From assembly GCF_023898315.1 (NCBI RefSeq), contig NC_064621.1:127346521-127410520 (forward strand): a DNA stretch of 64,000 bases. Reading direction: 5' to 3'. How positions within the stretch are numbered: the stretch's first letter is position 1; each line of letters starts with the position of its first letter. Source of the DNA: Schistocerca nitens (lineage: Eukaryota > Arthropoda > Insecta > Orthoptera > Acrididae). The position numbers and the translations under genes were made by a program. Of this stretch, positions 1 through 10,250 are shown in pieces. The notes beneath the pieces were generated by a model that did no database searches, was not told the DNA's origin, and saw only the letters and a program-made list of their open reading frames with translations.

Positions 1-1
1 C

Positions 2-289
2 ATCGAAATTCGCACCAATGACCTCATAAACCGTGACTGTGGCTATAATCTTAGTAAGGCTTGGGAATCAGCGATTGGGTTAATCAAGAGTAAATCGAGC
101 AAACGTATAGTTGTGACGACCACGGCGGACAGAGCCATCACACCGACGTCATCTCAGACGCCGTCGCAATCTGTTCCACCGCGCGGACGTGGCGCGGGGC
201 GCGGACGGCAGAGTGAGTGCGCCGCGGGCGGAGGGTATTTAAATCGGCCGCCGCCGCGACCGAACCCAGTTCCCCCTGAGCAGCCATAG
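2..289 (+). CDS. PLE polyprotein, C-terminal end of GIY-YIG endonuclease (partial)
   Basis: The open frame enters from the left edge and ends at TAG 287-289, giving 95 residues. The first 25 residues contain NRDCGYNLSKAW, which matches the last conserved block of PLE GIY-YIG nucleases (N-R-D-x-G-Y-x-L-S-x-x-W). This domain nicks target DNA for PLE retrotransposition. The remaining 60 or so residues are low in complexity and rich in Pro, Arg and Gly (PPRGRGAGRGRQ). They lie over the GC-rich promoter-like part of the terminal repeat, so the coding tail and the promoter overlap. The N-terminus and the reverse transcriptase lie outside the window. Confidence 0.75.
   Translation: MEIRTNDLINRDCGYNLSKAWESAIGLIKSKSSKRIVVTTTADRAITPTSSQTPSQSVPPRGRGAGRGRQSECAAGGGYLNRPPPRPNPVPPEQP
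236..244 (+). promoter_or_regulatory. TATA-like box inside PLE terminal repeat
   Basis: TATTTAAAT stands alone in a GC-rich context and is still inside the endonuclease reading frame. If the PLE terminal repeat drives transcription, as known for the group, initiation would fall roughly 25-35 bases downstream, near 265-280. This is inferred from sequence only. Confidence 0.4.
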
Positions 290-341
290 CGTACGGATCT
301 CCGTGCCGGCACGTTCACAGGAGCTCAGTCCGTCAGTTCAC

Positions 342-380
342 CTGATGATGGCGACATGTATGATCGCCGAAATATTGTAC
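342..380 (+). ncRNA. hammerhead-ribozyme-like motif in PLE terminal repeat
   Basis: CTGATGA (342-348) is followed after one extra base by a perfect 5-bp stem, GGCGA (350-354) with TCGCC (364-368), and then GAAA (369-372). These are the hammerhead core boxes and stem II. A short stem III (A-U, U-G, loop ATT) and a UA cleavage site can be drawn. Stem I pairing across the site is not evident, so the copy may be inactive. Confidence 0.5.
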
Positions 381-430
381 CCGTTGGACACTGTAGACCG
401 GCAGTACACCCGTGGATATTTTGATATTTA

Positions 431-789
431 TTATAGTATCTAATAAACAGGGTGTATGAAAACTATATCAGAAACTTTAGGTATTATTTCTTGCCAACAA
501 AACATTACAAAAAGTTCAAATGAAATGTGTTCCAAAATCATTCGTTATGCAGGTGTGAAAGGAATTCAGTGGAATGATGCCTGGCCGTGCAACCAACCTC
601 GAATGTGTATTTGTACTCACTCTCTTGTTTACAGTTGGCCATTTCATTTCTTTTATCTTGCCTGAGTGTTATGTGTTTAGTTTTAGAGTAACTTCCATCA
701 CAACGCGTATTCAGTGCCTGAATTGACAACTACATGTTCGGCCTAGGAGAAAGAATACGGACTCATCACGTCTAATCTATGGCGATTGT
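431..789. other. no recognised feature
   Basis: About 360 bases of AT-rich sequence without a supported gene or repeat. The short open frames on both strands lack family signatures. Confidence 0.5.
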
Positions 790-1705
790 TATATTGTGAG
801 GCACTTACCTTGTGCAAGAACGTTTGTGCGACTCCAGCAACGCTAGCGATAGGCGCATTGGAAAAGAGAGTTGCAGATGGTGGGAGACGAGCCGAAGTGC
901 GAACACTTGAGCTTGAGGATCGGGTTCTTCACTTTTTTGAGTAGACTCCTTCAACTTTTACAAGGGTAAATGCTGCAACGGAGGGCGTTCATGCGATGAC
1001 GATCTGGAAGATTCTGCATGAGAATTATCTGTATCAACCTCAACGGGTGCAAGGATTAAATGAGGCAGGCTTTCAGCCAAGAATAACCATTCACCAACAT
1101 ACGTTACGGTAGTTCGTAGCATGTACGTTATTCACTTATGAGGCTAGTTATTCAAGGGATAGGATTTTCAGCTATCATAAGAATTATATCAGAGCTTATG
1201 AAAACCCTCGTGATGTGTGACAAGACAGACATCAACGGAGGTTCAACCTCAACGTGTGTCATGCAATCATTCGTACTCATCTCATTGACGCCTACTTCTT
1301 TCCGCAACTTCTTACCAGACAAACGTATATCCACTTCGTAGAACATAAATTACATTATTTACTTGATTATATACCTCTAGACATCGTAAAACTACATGCT
1401 CTATTTCACATAACAGGAGAGTTCCCCAGAATCTCGACAGTTCCCGAGCGTGTGGATTTGCACAGGGGGAGCCATTACATATCGGCAGATGTGAATCCCA
1501 TGGATTATTTCCTTTAAGAATATTTAAAATCCATAGTTCATTCATCTTCCGTACCCAATCGATGTTCTGACGGGGCGTATCGAAAATGGATTTGACCAAA
1601 TACAGAGCACTTCATGAATTTTTCACACTGTACGCAAAAGTATGGAACGGAGGCTCGCGGGATGCATGGAAGCGGGAGGTGGCCACTTCGAGCAGTTGTC
1701 GTAAA
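790..1705 (+). pseudogene. decayed mariner-like transposase (DUF4817 type)
   Basis: Translated pieces follow a mariner-like transposase of the type with an N-terminal DUF4817/helix-turn-helix region. Around 870-1090 come RTLELEDRVLHF-like and STRVNAATEG-like blocks, then VWKILHENYL and QRVQGLNEAGFQPR. Near 1290-1540 there is a worn FLxxLLxxVP...NPMDYFLxEYLKSIV block. Near 1665-1700 CMEAGGGHFEQL matches the usual C-terminus. Many stops and frame changes interrupt it, so it is an old pseudogene. Terminal inverted repeats were not identified. Family assignment is fairly secure; the exact ends are not. Confidence 0.65.
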
Positions 1706-1761
1706 TGTAAATGTAATTGGCGAATGTGTCGTTTTCTTCCAATGAACAACAAATCCTTTCA

Positions 1762-1989
1762 CCCAAAATGATATTTTCACTCTGAGCGGAGTGTACGCTG
1801 GCAGATTAAAACTGTGTGCCGGACCGAGACTCGAACTCGCGAACCTTGCCTTTCGCCAGCAAGTGCTCTACCATCTGAGCTACCCAAGCACGACTCACGC
1901 CCCGATGGTAGAGCACTTGCCCGCGAAAGGCAAAGGTCCCGAGTTCGAGTTTCGGTCCGGCACACAGTTTTAATCTGCCAGGAAGTTTC
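1762..1989. mobile_element. palindromic tRNA-like inverted-repeat element
   Basis: Two tRNA-like units face each other: one on the minus strand (about 1806-1895) and one on the plus strand (about 1905-1975). Each has the A box TAGCTCAG-like and B box GAGTTCGAG of the longer copies at 39.1 and 53.3 kb. The outer parts are the family ends, TTTTCACTCTG on the left and TAATCTGCCAGGAAGTTTC on the right. An 11-bp target duplication AAATCCTTTCA flanks it (1751-1761 and 1990-2000), so this palindrome inserted as a unit. Confidence 0.7.
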
Positions 1990-2000
1990 AAATCCTTTCA

Positions 2001-2497
2001 TGCCTGTAAATGCGTTTGACAGATGTGTCATTTCTGTGCAGTGAACATAAAACACTTTCATATAAGTAAATGTCTTTGGCAAACACGCTATTTATATGGA
2101 ATGAATCCTTTGGTACATGCAAACATGTTTGGTAAATGTGTCATTTTTGTGCCATACGTAGTCCATCCTTCCATACCTCCCTGACGAACGTTTTTCGGGC
2201 ACATATTCATACGAACTTTTTGTAATGTTTTGATGTCAAGAATAAGCCCCTAATTCTTCTGACACATGATTTTATACAGCCAGTATTCCATTGACCTCCT
2301 TACTTGCCGGCAGACGAACATACTTATAAGTTAACGAACGCTAATTTATCCCTTCGAATCACCGCTTAATAATACAAATAAAATCTAATACTGATAATAA
2401 CGAGACAGAACTAATAAAATTGTAGAAAAGGGGAACAAAGGGGAACAAAGAGAAGACAATGAGAATGAAAGAAAGATATTTGTCATTTTTACACAAA
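2001..2497. other. no recognised feature
   Basis: AT-rich sequence without a supported gene. A short internal repeat around 2001-2160 has CTTTCAT/CCTTTGGTACATGCAAA-like phrases about 60-70 bp apart, which suggests a decayed tandem duplication. Confidence 0.4.
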
Positions 2498-2508
2498 TGT
2501 GAGGAGGA

Positions 2509-2710
2509 GCCGACCGCGGAAGCCGAGCGGTTCTAGACGCTTCAGTCCGGAACCGCGCGACTCCTACCATCGCAGGTTCGAATCCTGCCTCGGGCATGGG
2601 TGTGTGTGATGTTCTTAGGTTAGTTAGGTTTAAGTAGTTCTAAGTTCTAGGAGACTGATGACCTCAGATGTTAAGTCCCATAGTGCTCAGAGCCATCTGA
2701 ACAATTTTTT
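2509..2710 (+). mobile_element. tRNA-derived SINE, family A
   Basis: Class II tRNA-like head (GCCGAGCGGTTCTAG, B box GGTTCGAATCC) followed by the family tail (AGTTCTAAGTTCTAGG, CAGAGCCAT). Target duplication TGTGAGGAGGA lies at 2498-2508 and 2711-2721, so the insertion is complete and its ends are exact. Confidence 0.95.
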
Positions 2711-2721
2711 TGTGAGGAGGA

Positions 2722-3235
2722 CAAGAACGATAATAGTGTTCAGATCAACCTTTAGAAATCTTAGTGGATACGTTACTCCACGTCCAGTTTTCTTCCCGCA
2801 CTATGTTTAGGAGCCTCGTGGATACGAAACAGGTATTTTCCGTTTTACCACCTATTTGGTAGGTGAGGTACTGAAGATCCAATCTCCCTTTCAGAATAGA
2901 CTTCGAGTCCGAAGGCAGTTCAGCTTCGGAAACGAAAACAAAATGAGGATCTGGTAAAGCTTCTCCCCTCCATTCGCAACCTGATGTTGAGACGTTCCCC
3001 TTTTCCACAAATTTTGCTATGAATACGTAATAATTGGCACACGTATTCTCTCCTGGAACTCTCTCAGGAAGCTGACGTCATTTCTTTAATGAAGAAAAAT
3101 TTCAGGTCATTACTCACTGTGTTGTAGATAGGAATGATCCGAAGCTTTTGTCTCCCTCTTTTCATCAAGGACTCTTAAGCAGGACGTTTGCCTGTGGCTT
3201 GTCACGGCTGGGCTGGTCTTCTTTTTCTGGAACCT
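2722..3235. other. unassigned region with an 87-codon open frame
   Basis: An open frame on the minus strand (2745-3008) contains YQIGGKTENTCFVSTRLLN but no recognised domain, and no splice context makes it convincing. Nothing else is recognised here. It may be random. Confidence 0.3.
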
Positions 3236-3468
3236 ATACAGGGTGTTTCGCGAGAAATCGTGAACATTTAGGGAGTAATGTAGTCTCATTCGTATATAAG
3301 ATTCCATATAGTATGTGTCCACTTTTTCTGGTGTACAGTGACGGAGCTGTCACAATGTGTCCCAGACAAACAGTCATACAAGGTATTCAGCAAATTCAAG
3401 TGTTTGGATGCTCAAAGCTGATTTTCATTAAGTCCACCATTGATTTAATTGAGTTTCGAATTCTCTTG

Positions 3469-3672
3469 GCAGGCCGGAGTGGTCGTGCGGTTCTAGGCGC
3501 AGCAGTCTGGAACCGAGCGACCGCTACGGTCGCAGGTTCGAATCCTGCCTCGGGCGTGGATGTGTGTGATGTCCTTAGGTTGGTTTGGTTTGATTAGTTC
3601 TAAGTTCTAGGCGACTGATGACCTCAGAAGTTAAGTCGCATAGTGCTCAGAGCCATTTGAACCATTTGAACC
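3469..3672 (+). mobile_element. tRNA-derived SINE, family A
   Basis: Full-length copy with head GGAGTGGTCGTGCGGTTC, B box GGTTCGAATCC and the standard tail with a duplicated ATTTGAACC end. Target duplication AATTCTCTTG lies at 3459-3468 and 3673-3682. It sits in or beside a minus-strand transposase remnant. Confidence 0.95.
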
Positions 3673-4060
3673 AATTCTCTTGACAACATCAACAATAGCT
3701 CTTCTGAGGTCATGATCGCTTTCTTTTATGAGGTCAGTGCTATTCATAAGCCGAAGCTCGCTTTGTATTTTGCGGTTACTGTTGCCTAGTAGGCACAGGA
3801 AAAAATCTGAAGCGGTAAGATCAGTGGATATTGGTGCCCAAGAAACGTGACTACATCTGCCGATATATGTTCTGGTGAAACAAATGTGACCATAAACATC
3901 TTCCAGGGAAGAAAAATGACCACATCTAGCGCACCATCTTCCGGGAAAGATAGATCCGCCAGATTTTTCCAAGCTTCTTGGCCACCAAGTTCTCTGGCAC
4001 TCACTCCGCCTGTGTTTGTTGAAAGGTGAAGTCTAGAAAGAGAAGTCAACACAAAAGATG
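3673..4060 (-). pseudogene. mariner-like transposase remnant
   Basis: Read on the minus strand, a stretch near 3700-3840 gives TDLTASDFFL followed by a KSxVYxxRP-like region, comparable to the SPDLTPxDFFLWGYLK block of mariner-like transposases. Upstream codons (to about 4060) are in several frames. A plus-strand TACAGGGTGTTTCGCG at 3236 resembles a mariner terminal repeat start. Strongly decayed; boundaries uncertain. Confidence 0.4.
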
Positions 4061-4279
4061 AATTGATTATTGTCAGAAGTGCTCTCACTACAAAAGTACG
4101 TCAAGGTGACCTCAGAAGAGCGAAAAAGGTTGTTGCTAAAAGAATTCGAAAGTATGTCCACTTTGCACTGTGCAATTAAAATTTGCTTAACACCTTATGT
4201 GAGCATTTGTTTGGATTATATTATAAAAGCTATGTGCCTGTAATCAATAAAAACTGATAACGTGTTATAGAGAATGTTT

Positions 4280-4945
4280 ATTAATTAGCTTACACACAGT
4301 GTATTATGATCCATCAGATCGTCTCTGCCTTTAGGTGAGATGATGGGCGTTGTTCCTCCAAGCACTGCTGAACGTTGTCTTGATTAGCAGGTGAGTAATT
4401 CCGTTGTTTTCCTGACATGCTTTGCGTCTATCCACCTGATACTTGGTATTCTTCTACTTGTTTGACCTTTGGTTATTCCACGTATTATAGCTTTTTCTTG
4501 TGACTCTTCTGCTCTCATTATATACCCGAAGTACCTCGATACCATGAGCGGTACTTTGACTTCCAAAACTACTTTTGGATTTATTTATTTACTTTTTCAG
4601 CGCATGAAAAATGGCTGTGAGCACTATAGGTCTTCACTGCAGTGGTCATCAGTCCCCTGCAACTTAGAACTACTTAAACCTAACTAACCTAAGGACATCA
4701 CACACATCCATGCCCGAGGCACAATTCGAACCTGCGACCGTAGCGGTCGCGCGGTTCCTGACTGAAGCGTCTAGAACCGATCGGCCATACCGGCCGGCTC
4801 AGCGCATGAAATCCTGAGGATACTTCTCCAAACCCTTATTTTAAAAGGTTCGATTTTCTCGCTATACATGTCTTTTACTGCCCATGACTCGCATCTACAT
4901 AAAATTATTCTACCACCTAAAATATTTACTATTCCTCCAGAAACA
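4280..4945 (-). pseudogene. RTE-like LINE fragment split by a SINE
   Basis: Minus-strand translation of 4290-4570 gives FGYIMRAEESQEKAIIRGI and RRIPSIRWID, the C-terminal block of RTE-type LINE proteins (GHIMR...KAI..G...GRRRR.RPR.RW.DD). The stretch 4805-4940 adds CESWAVKDMYSEKI, which lies just upstream in the same protein family. A family A SINE separates the two parts. Decayed and 5' truncated. Confidence 0.6.
4608..4799 (-). mobile_element. tRNA-derived SINE, family A (in LINE fragment)
   Basis: Minus-strand copy with complete head (CCGGCCGGTATGGCCGATCG on the minus strand) and tail. Target duplication CAGCGCATGA lies at 4598-4607 and 4800-4809. It interrupts the RTE-like LINE fragment and is therefore younger. 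Confidence 0.95.
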
Positions 4946-5014
4946 CCCTGTATGGAAAGTGTAGAATCAAAACACTTTTCAGCCGTCTAAATTTCCAATT
5001 GTTATTTTATTTGA

Positions 5015-5055
5015 ACAACCAGTTTCGGCGTTACATTACACCATCTTAAGACCCC
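5015..5055 (-). ncRNA. hammerhead-like relic (CTTAAGA variant)
   Basis: On the minus strand, CTTAAGA + T + GGTGT-loop-ACGCC + GAAACTGGTT follows the box I, stem II, box II order of a hammerhead. Box I is substituted and stem I is not visible. The flanking sequence matches the unit near 10.25 kb (GGTTGTTCAAATAAAATAAC), so this is a shared terminal sequence of one element family. Confidence 0.4.
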
Positions 5056-5215
5056 TGAGGTATAGACAACTAAGGTAACAATGTGAAATACATAACTAAG
5101 GGCTGGCGTAGTAACACACAACACAAACAAACAGCACCGGGACTAATATCAAACTCAAAGATAAATTAACAACAGTTGCACACTGTATTAGTATAAATAA
5201 AAAAAAAGCAAATTA

Positions 5216-6345
5216 CACACTGAAGCACCAAAGAAACTGGTATGCGTATTGAAATACAGAGATACGTAAACTGGCAGAATACGGCACTGCGGTCGGCAAC
5301 CCCTATATGAGACAACATGTGTCTGGTGCAGTTGTTAGATCGGTTACTGATGCTACAGTGGCAGGTTATCAGTAATTATGTGGGTTTGAACGTGGTGTTA
5401 CAGTCAGCGACTGAACGATGGGACACAGCATGTCCGAGACAGCGATTTAGCCGGGATTCACGGGTGCTGGGATTCACGGGTGCTCCGTGAATGTCAGGAA
5501 TTCGGTAAAACATCAAATCTTTCACATCGCTGCGGCCGGAAAAAGATCCTGCAAGAGCGGTACCAACGACGACTGAAGAGAATCGTTCAACATGACAGAA
5601 ATGCAATCCGTCCACAAATTGCTGCAGATTTCAGTGTTGGGCCATCAGCAAGTGTCAGCGTGCGAACCATTTAACGAAACATCATCGATATGGGCTTTCT
5701 GAGCCGTAGGCCCACTCCGTGTACTCTTGATGACTGCACGACACAAAGGATAACGCCTCTCCCGGCCCCATGAACATTGGTCTGTTGATGACTGGTAACA
5801 TGTTGCCTGGTCGGACGAGTCTCGTTTCAAATTGTATAGAGAGGGTGGACGGGTACACGTACGGTGAAAATCTCTTGAATCCATTCACCCTGATTGTCAC
5901 CAGGGTATTGTTCAAGCTGGTAGGTTCTGTAAAGGTGTGGGACGTATGCAGTTGGGGTGATGTTGGACCATGCAGTTGGGGTGATGTGGGAACCCTGATA
6001 CGTCTAGATACGACTCTGACAAGTGAACCCTATCAACATGCCTGCGATAGATTGAAAATGGTTGTTTATGGACGACGTGAGCCACCAACAATTTTGAGGG
6101 ATCTACGCCGAATCGCCGTGGAGGAGTGGGACGATCTGCAACAACAGTGCATTGATGGACTTGTGGATAGTATGCCACGACGAATACAGACATGCATCAG
6201 TGGAAGAGGACGGGCTACTGGGTATTAGAGTTACCGGTGTGAACAGCAGTCTGGACCACCACCACTGAAGGTCTCGCTGTTTGGTGGTACAATATGCAAT
6301 GTGTGGTTTTCATGTGCAATACAAAGGGCGGAAATAAAGTTTACG
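5216..6345 (+). pseudogene. decayed Tc1-like transposon
   Basis: Plus-strand pieces match a Tc1-type transposase: the N-terminal paired-type region near 5480-5680, then WSDESRFKLYR near 5810-5845 containing the first catalytic Asp. Next come VCSWGDVGPLIRLDTTLT-like residues near 5945-6020, and the C-terminus DGLVDSMPRRIQTC ending at TAG near 6226. Several frame changes and stops break it, and the block holding the second Asp and the Glu is missing. The 5' end, CACTGAAGCACCAAAGAAAC, looks like the inverted repeat start. No active product is possible. Confidence 0.7.
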
Positions 6346-6734
6346 TTGATCTCTAATCCAAATTTTCTGTACAGGTTCCGGAATTCTCGGAACAGAGGTG
6401 ATGCAAAACTTTTCTTTGGTGTGTGTATTAACTCGTGGAATAAATTTCCTTAACTACGTTTATGTTTCTGACACTCCTCTCATGTTATTATGCGCATCTT
6501 CAAATCAAGTTAATTCTTTTGTTGATGTGTGTATATTGTTATGACGATAACTTTTTGGCTCCAGATGTTTCACTGCGTTGATTTTATCGTTGCACTGTGA
6601 TTATCTGTGCATAACATGTAATATTGACTTCCCTTTATCAGATTCTTTTTTTATGATTACATAGCTTATATATTTTGTTCCCCAGGTTATATTAACATGG
6701 TGTGCTACTGCCCTCTTATTTTATTCTTCGGTAC
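6346..6734. other. no recognised feature
   Basis: AT-rich, T-runs and scattered short frames only. The 6365-6420 part resembles the non-coding flank of Tc1-like copies, but without clear ends. Confidence 0.4.
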
Positions 6735-6745
6735 AGCTTGGTACT

Positions 6746-6942
6746 GCCGGCCGGGGTGGCCAAGCGGTTCTAGGCGCTACAGACTGGAACCGCGCGACCG
6801 CTACAGTCGCAGGTTCGAATCCTGCCTCGGGCATGGATGTGTGTGATGTCCTTAGGTTAGTTAAGTTTAAGTAGATCTAAGTTCTAGGGGACTGATGACC
6901 AGAGAAGTTCATAGTGCTCAGAGCCATTTGAACCATATGAAC
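6746..6942 (+). mobile_element. tRNA-derived SINE, family A
   Basis: Full-length copy with head GCCGGCCGGGGTGGCCAAGC. Target duplications AGCTTGGTACT (6735-6745) and AGTTTGGTACT (6943-6953) differ at one base. It lies directly at the 5' edge of the LINE that follows. Confidence 0.93.
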
Positions 6943-7009
6943 AGTTTGGTACTTCACAGAGGAAGAGTGCACTGTAGTTCCTTCTCTAGATTGTCACACA
7001 GATGACAAA

Positions 7010-8706
7010 ATGGTAGATATCGAAATAGACGACAGAGAGATAGAGAAACAATTAAAATCGCTCAAAAGAGGAAAGGCCGCTGGACCTGATGGGATACCAG
7101 TTCGATTTTACACAGAGTACGCGAAGGAACTTGCCCCCCTTCTTGCAGCGGTGTACCGTAGGTCTCTAGAAGAGCGTAGCGTTCCAAAGGATTGGAAAAG
7201 GGCACAGGTCATCCCCGTTTTCAAGAAGGGACGTCGAACAGATGTGCAGAACTATAGACCTATATCTCTAGCGTCGATCAGTTGCAGAATTTTGGGGACA
7301 CGTATTATGTTCGAGTATAATGACTTTTCTGGAGACTAGAAATCTACTCTGTAGGAATCACCGAGCGAGGTGGCGCAGAGGTTAGACACTGGACTCGCAT
7401 TCGGGAGGACGACGGTTCAATCCCGCGTCCGGCTATCCTGATTTAGGTTTTCCGTGATTTCCCTAAATCGCTCCAGCAAATGCCGGGATGGTTCCTTTCA
7501 AAGGGCACGGCCGACTTCCTTCCCCGTCTTTCCCTAATCCGATGAGACCGATGACCTCGCTGTCTGGTCTGCTTCCCCAAACCAACCAACCAACCAATCT
7601 GTAGGAATCAGCATGGGTTTCGAAAAAGACGGTCGTGCGAAACCCAATTCGCGCTATTCGTCCACGAGACTCAGAGGGCCATTGACACGGGTTCACAGGT
7701 AGATGCTGTGTTTCTTGACTTCCGCAAGGCGTTCGATACAGTTCCCCACAGTCGTTTAATGAACAAAGTAAGAGCATATGGACTATCAGACCAATTGTGT
7801 GATTGGATTGAAGAGTTCCTAGATAAGAGAACGCAGCATTTCATTCTCAATGGGGAGAAGTCTTCCGAAGTAAGAGTGATTTCAGGTGTGCCGCAGGTTA
7901 GTGTCATAGGACCGTTGCTATTCACAATATACATAAATGACCTTGTGGATGACATCGGAAGTTCACTGAGGCTTTTTGCAGATGATGCTGTGGTGTATCG
8001 AGAGGTTGTAACAATGGAAAATTGTACTGAAATGCAGGAGGATCTACAGCGAATTGACGCATGGTGCAGGGAATGGCAATTGAATCTCAATGTAGACAAG
8101 TGTAATGTGCTGCGAATACATAGAAAGATAGATGCATTATCATTTAGCTACAAAATAGCAGGTCAGCAACTGGAAGCAGTTAATTCCATAAATTATCTGG
8201 GAGTTCGCATTAGGCGTGATTGAAAATGGAATGATCATATAAAGTTGATCGTCGGTAAAGCAGATGCCGGACTGAGATTCATTGGAAGAATCCTAAGGAA
8301 ATGCAATCCGAAAACAAAGGAAGTAGGTTACAGTACGCTTGTTCGCCCACTGGTTGAACACTACTCAGCAGTGTGGGATCCGTACCAGATAGGGTTGATA
8401 GAAGAGATAGAGAAGATCCAACGGAGAGCAGCGCGCTTCGTTACAGGATCATTTAGTAACCGCGAAAGCGTTACGGAGATGATAGACTCTGCGGGAGAGA
8501 CGCTCAGTAGCTCGGTACGGGCTTTTGGTAAAGTTTCGAGAACATACCTTCACCGAAGAGTCAAGCAGTATATTGCTCCCTCTTACGTATATCTCGCGAA
8601 GAGACCATGAGGATAAAATCAGAGAGATTAGAGCCCACACAGAGGCATACCGACAATCCTTCTTTCCACGAACGATACGAGACTGGAGTAGAAGGGAGAA
8701 CCGATA
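7010..8706 (+). pseudogene. LINE reverse transcriptase, interrupted
   Basis: First segment 7010-7339 holds RT motifs 0-2 (KRGKAAGPDGIPVRFY, VIPVFKKG, NYRPISLAS). After the SINE, 7605-8222 holds HGFRKRRSC, VFLDFRKAFDTVPH (first catalytic Asp), GVPQVSVIGPLLFTIYINDL and LFADDAVVY (catalytic Asp pair). 8245-8706 holds the C-terminal region (STLVRPLVEHYSAVWDPYQ, IQRRAARFVTG, RTIRDWSR). A TGA at 8221 and a frame change near 8500 break the frame in addition to the SINE. The consensus GVPQGSVLGP reads GVPQVSVIGP here. An enzyme is not expected from this copy. Confidence 0.85.
7361..7597 (+). mobile_element. tRNA-derived SINE, family C (inside LINE)
   Basis: Head CCGAGCGAGGTGGCGCAGAG and B box GGTTCAATCCC mark a different tRNA-like source from family A. 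The tail has TTTTCCGTGATTTCCC and ends in (CCAA)n. Target duplication TCTGTAGGAATCA lies at 7348-7360 and 7598-7610. The same family is at 61438-61675. Confidence 0.93.
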
Positions 8707-8816
8707 GAGGTACTCAGGGTGGCTTGCGGAGTATGGATGTAGATGTAGATGTAGATAGATGTACTGTTATATGTTACTACATGTTACGAATGTATATAAT
8801 ACACTACTGGCCATTA

Positions 8817-10187
8817 AAATTGCTACAGCAAGAAGAAATTCAGATGATAAACGGGTATTCATTGGACATATATATAGTATACTAGAACTGACATGTGATT
8901 ACATTTTCACGCAATTTGGGTGCATAGATCCTGAGAAATCAGTACCCCGAACAACCACCTCTGGCTGTAATAACGGCCTTGGTACGCCTGGGCATTGAGT
9001 CAAACAGAGGTTGGATGGCGTGAATAGGTACAGCTGACGATGCAGCTTCAACACGATACCACAGTTCATCAAGAGTAATGACTGGCGTATTGTGACGAGC
9101 CAGTTGCTCAGAGAGATCTGGTGAGAGATCTGAAGAATGTGCTCTCCAGGGCAGCAGTCGAACATTTTCTGTATCCAGAAAGGACCGTACAGGACCTGCA
9201 ACATGCGGTCGTGCATTATCCTGCTGAAATGTAGGGTTTCGCAGGGATCGAATGAAGGGTAGAGCCACGGGTCGTAACACATCTGAAATGTAACGTCCAC
9301 TGTTCAAAGTGCCGTCAATGCAAAGAAGAGGTGACCGAGACGTGTAACCAATGGTACCCCATACCATCACGCCGGGTGATACGCCAGTATGGCGATGACG
9401 AATACAGGCTTCCAATGTGCGTTTACAGAGATGTCTCCAAACACGGATGGAACCATCATGATGCTGTAAACAGAACCTGGATTCATCCGAAAAAATGACG
9501 TTTTGCCATTCTTGCACCCAGGTTCGTCGTTGAGTACACCATCACCGGCGCTCCTGTCTGTGATGTAGCGTCAATGGTAATCGCGGCTATGGTCTCTGAG
9601 ATGATAGTCCATGCTGCTGCAAACGTCGTCGAACTGTTCGAGCAGATGCTTGTTGTCTTGCAAACGTCCCCATCTGTTGACTCAGGGATCGAGACGTGGC
9701 TGTACGATCCGTTACAGCCATGCGGATAAGATGCCTGTCATCTCGACTGCTAATGATACGAGGCCGTTGGAATCCAGCACGGCGTTCCGTATGACCCTCC
9801 TGAACCCACCGATTCCATATTCTGCGAACAGTCATTGGATCTAGACCAACGCGAGCAGAAATGTCGCGATACGATAAACCGCAATCGCGATAGGCTACAA
9901 TCCGACCTTTGTCAAAGTCGGAAACGTGATGGTACGCATTTCTCCTCCTTACACGAGGCATCACAACAACGTTTCACCAGGCAACGCCGGTCAGCTGCTG
10001 TTTTTGTATGAGAAATCGGTTGTAAACTTTCCTCATGTCAGGACGTTGTAGGTGTCGCCACCGGCGCCAGCCTTGTGTGAATGCTCTTAAAAGCTAATCA
10101 TTTTCATATCACAGCAGCTTCTTCCTGTCGGTTAAATTTCGCGTCTGTAGCACGTCATCTTCGTGGTGTAGCAATTTTAATGGCCAG
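8817..10187 (-). mobile_element. Tc1-like DNA transposon, copy 1
   Basis: Terminal inverted repeats CTGGCCATTAAAATTGCTAC (left) and its complement (right end 10187) are flanked by TA on both sides (8815-8816, 10188-10189), the Tc1/mariner target. The transposase lies on the minus strand. The closest relative in the window is the copy at 35993-37390. The element starts only about 50 bp behind the 3' end of the preceding LINE. Confidence 0.92.
8939..9964 (-). pseudogene. Tc1-like transposase, broken
   Basis: The N-terminal part (9964-9587) begins MMPRVRRRNAYHHVSDFDKG and carries two helix-turn-helix DNA-binding motifs (LSYRDISARVGLDPMTVRRI, then ASARTVRRRLQQHGL). The C-terminal part (9517-8939) carries the catalytic core with IFSDESRF (Asp 1) and QQDNARPH (Asp 2). 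The final Glu block (SPIEHVWD in relatives) is missing, because SPD runs directly into LSEQLARHNTP. A frame change separates the two parts near 9520-9590. About 330-350 residues would be normal for the family. It is inactive, though its ends could still be mobilised in trans. Confidence 0.85.
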
Positions 10188-10250
10188 TACTTATACCGCT
10201 TCCTTTACTGTGTACTTCACACTGTTACCATTGTTGTCTATACACAGGTG

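Larger units (their letters stand above)
1..430 (+). mobile_element. 3' end of a Penelope-like element (PLE) with terminal repeat
   Basis: The window opens inside a Penelope-like retroelement read on the plus strand. Bases 2-289 encode the end of its GIY-YIG endonuclease. They are followed by a non-coding terminal segment with a TATA-like box and a hammerhead-like motif. PLEs are known to carry terminal repeats (pLTRs) with promoters and minimal hammerhead ribozymes, which fits this order. The exact 3' boundary is not visible; recognisable sequence fades near 430. Confidence 0.75.
6943..8765 (+). mobile_element. CR1/jockey-like LINE, 5' truncated, with SINE inside
   Basis: A non-LTR retrotransposon on the plus strand. 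It starts in the linker before the reverse transcriptase (FTEEECTVVPSL-like) and ends at GGCTTGCGGAGTATG followed by a short (GTAGAT)n run. That 3' signature is shared with the copy at 33.7-34.8 kb. The endonuclease and ORF1 are absent, the common result of incomplete reverse transcription. A SINE sits in the coding sequence at 7361-7597. Confidence 0.85.

Noticed and set aside
2745-3008. 87-codon host gene on the minus strand
   Set aside because: No recognised domain, no second exon, length within chance.
3236-4952. One complete mariner from CAGGGTGTTTC (3238) to GAAACACCCTG (4950)
   Set aside because: Only about 11 bases at the ends match, and the sequence just inside the right end continues the RTE-like LINE protein.
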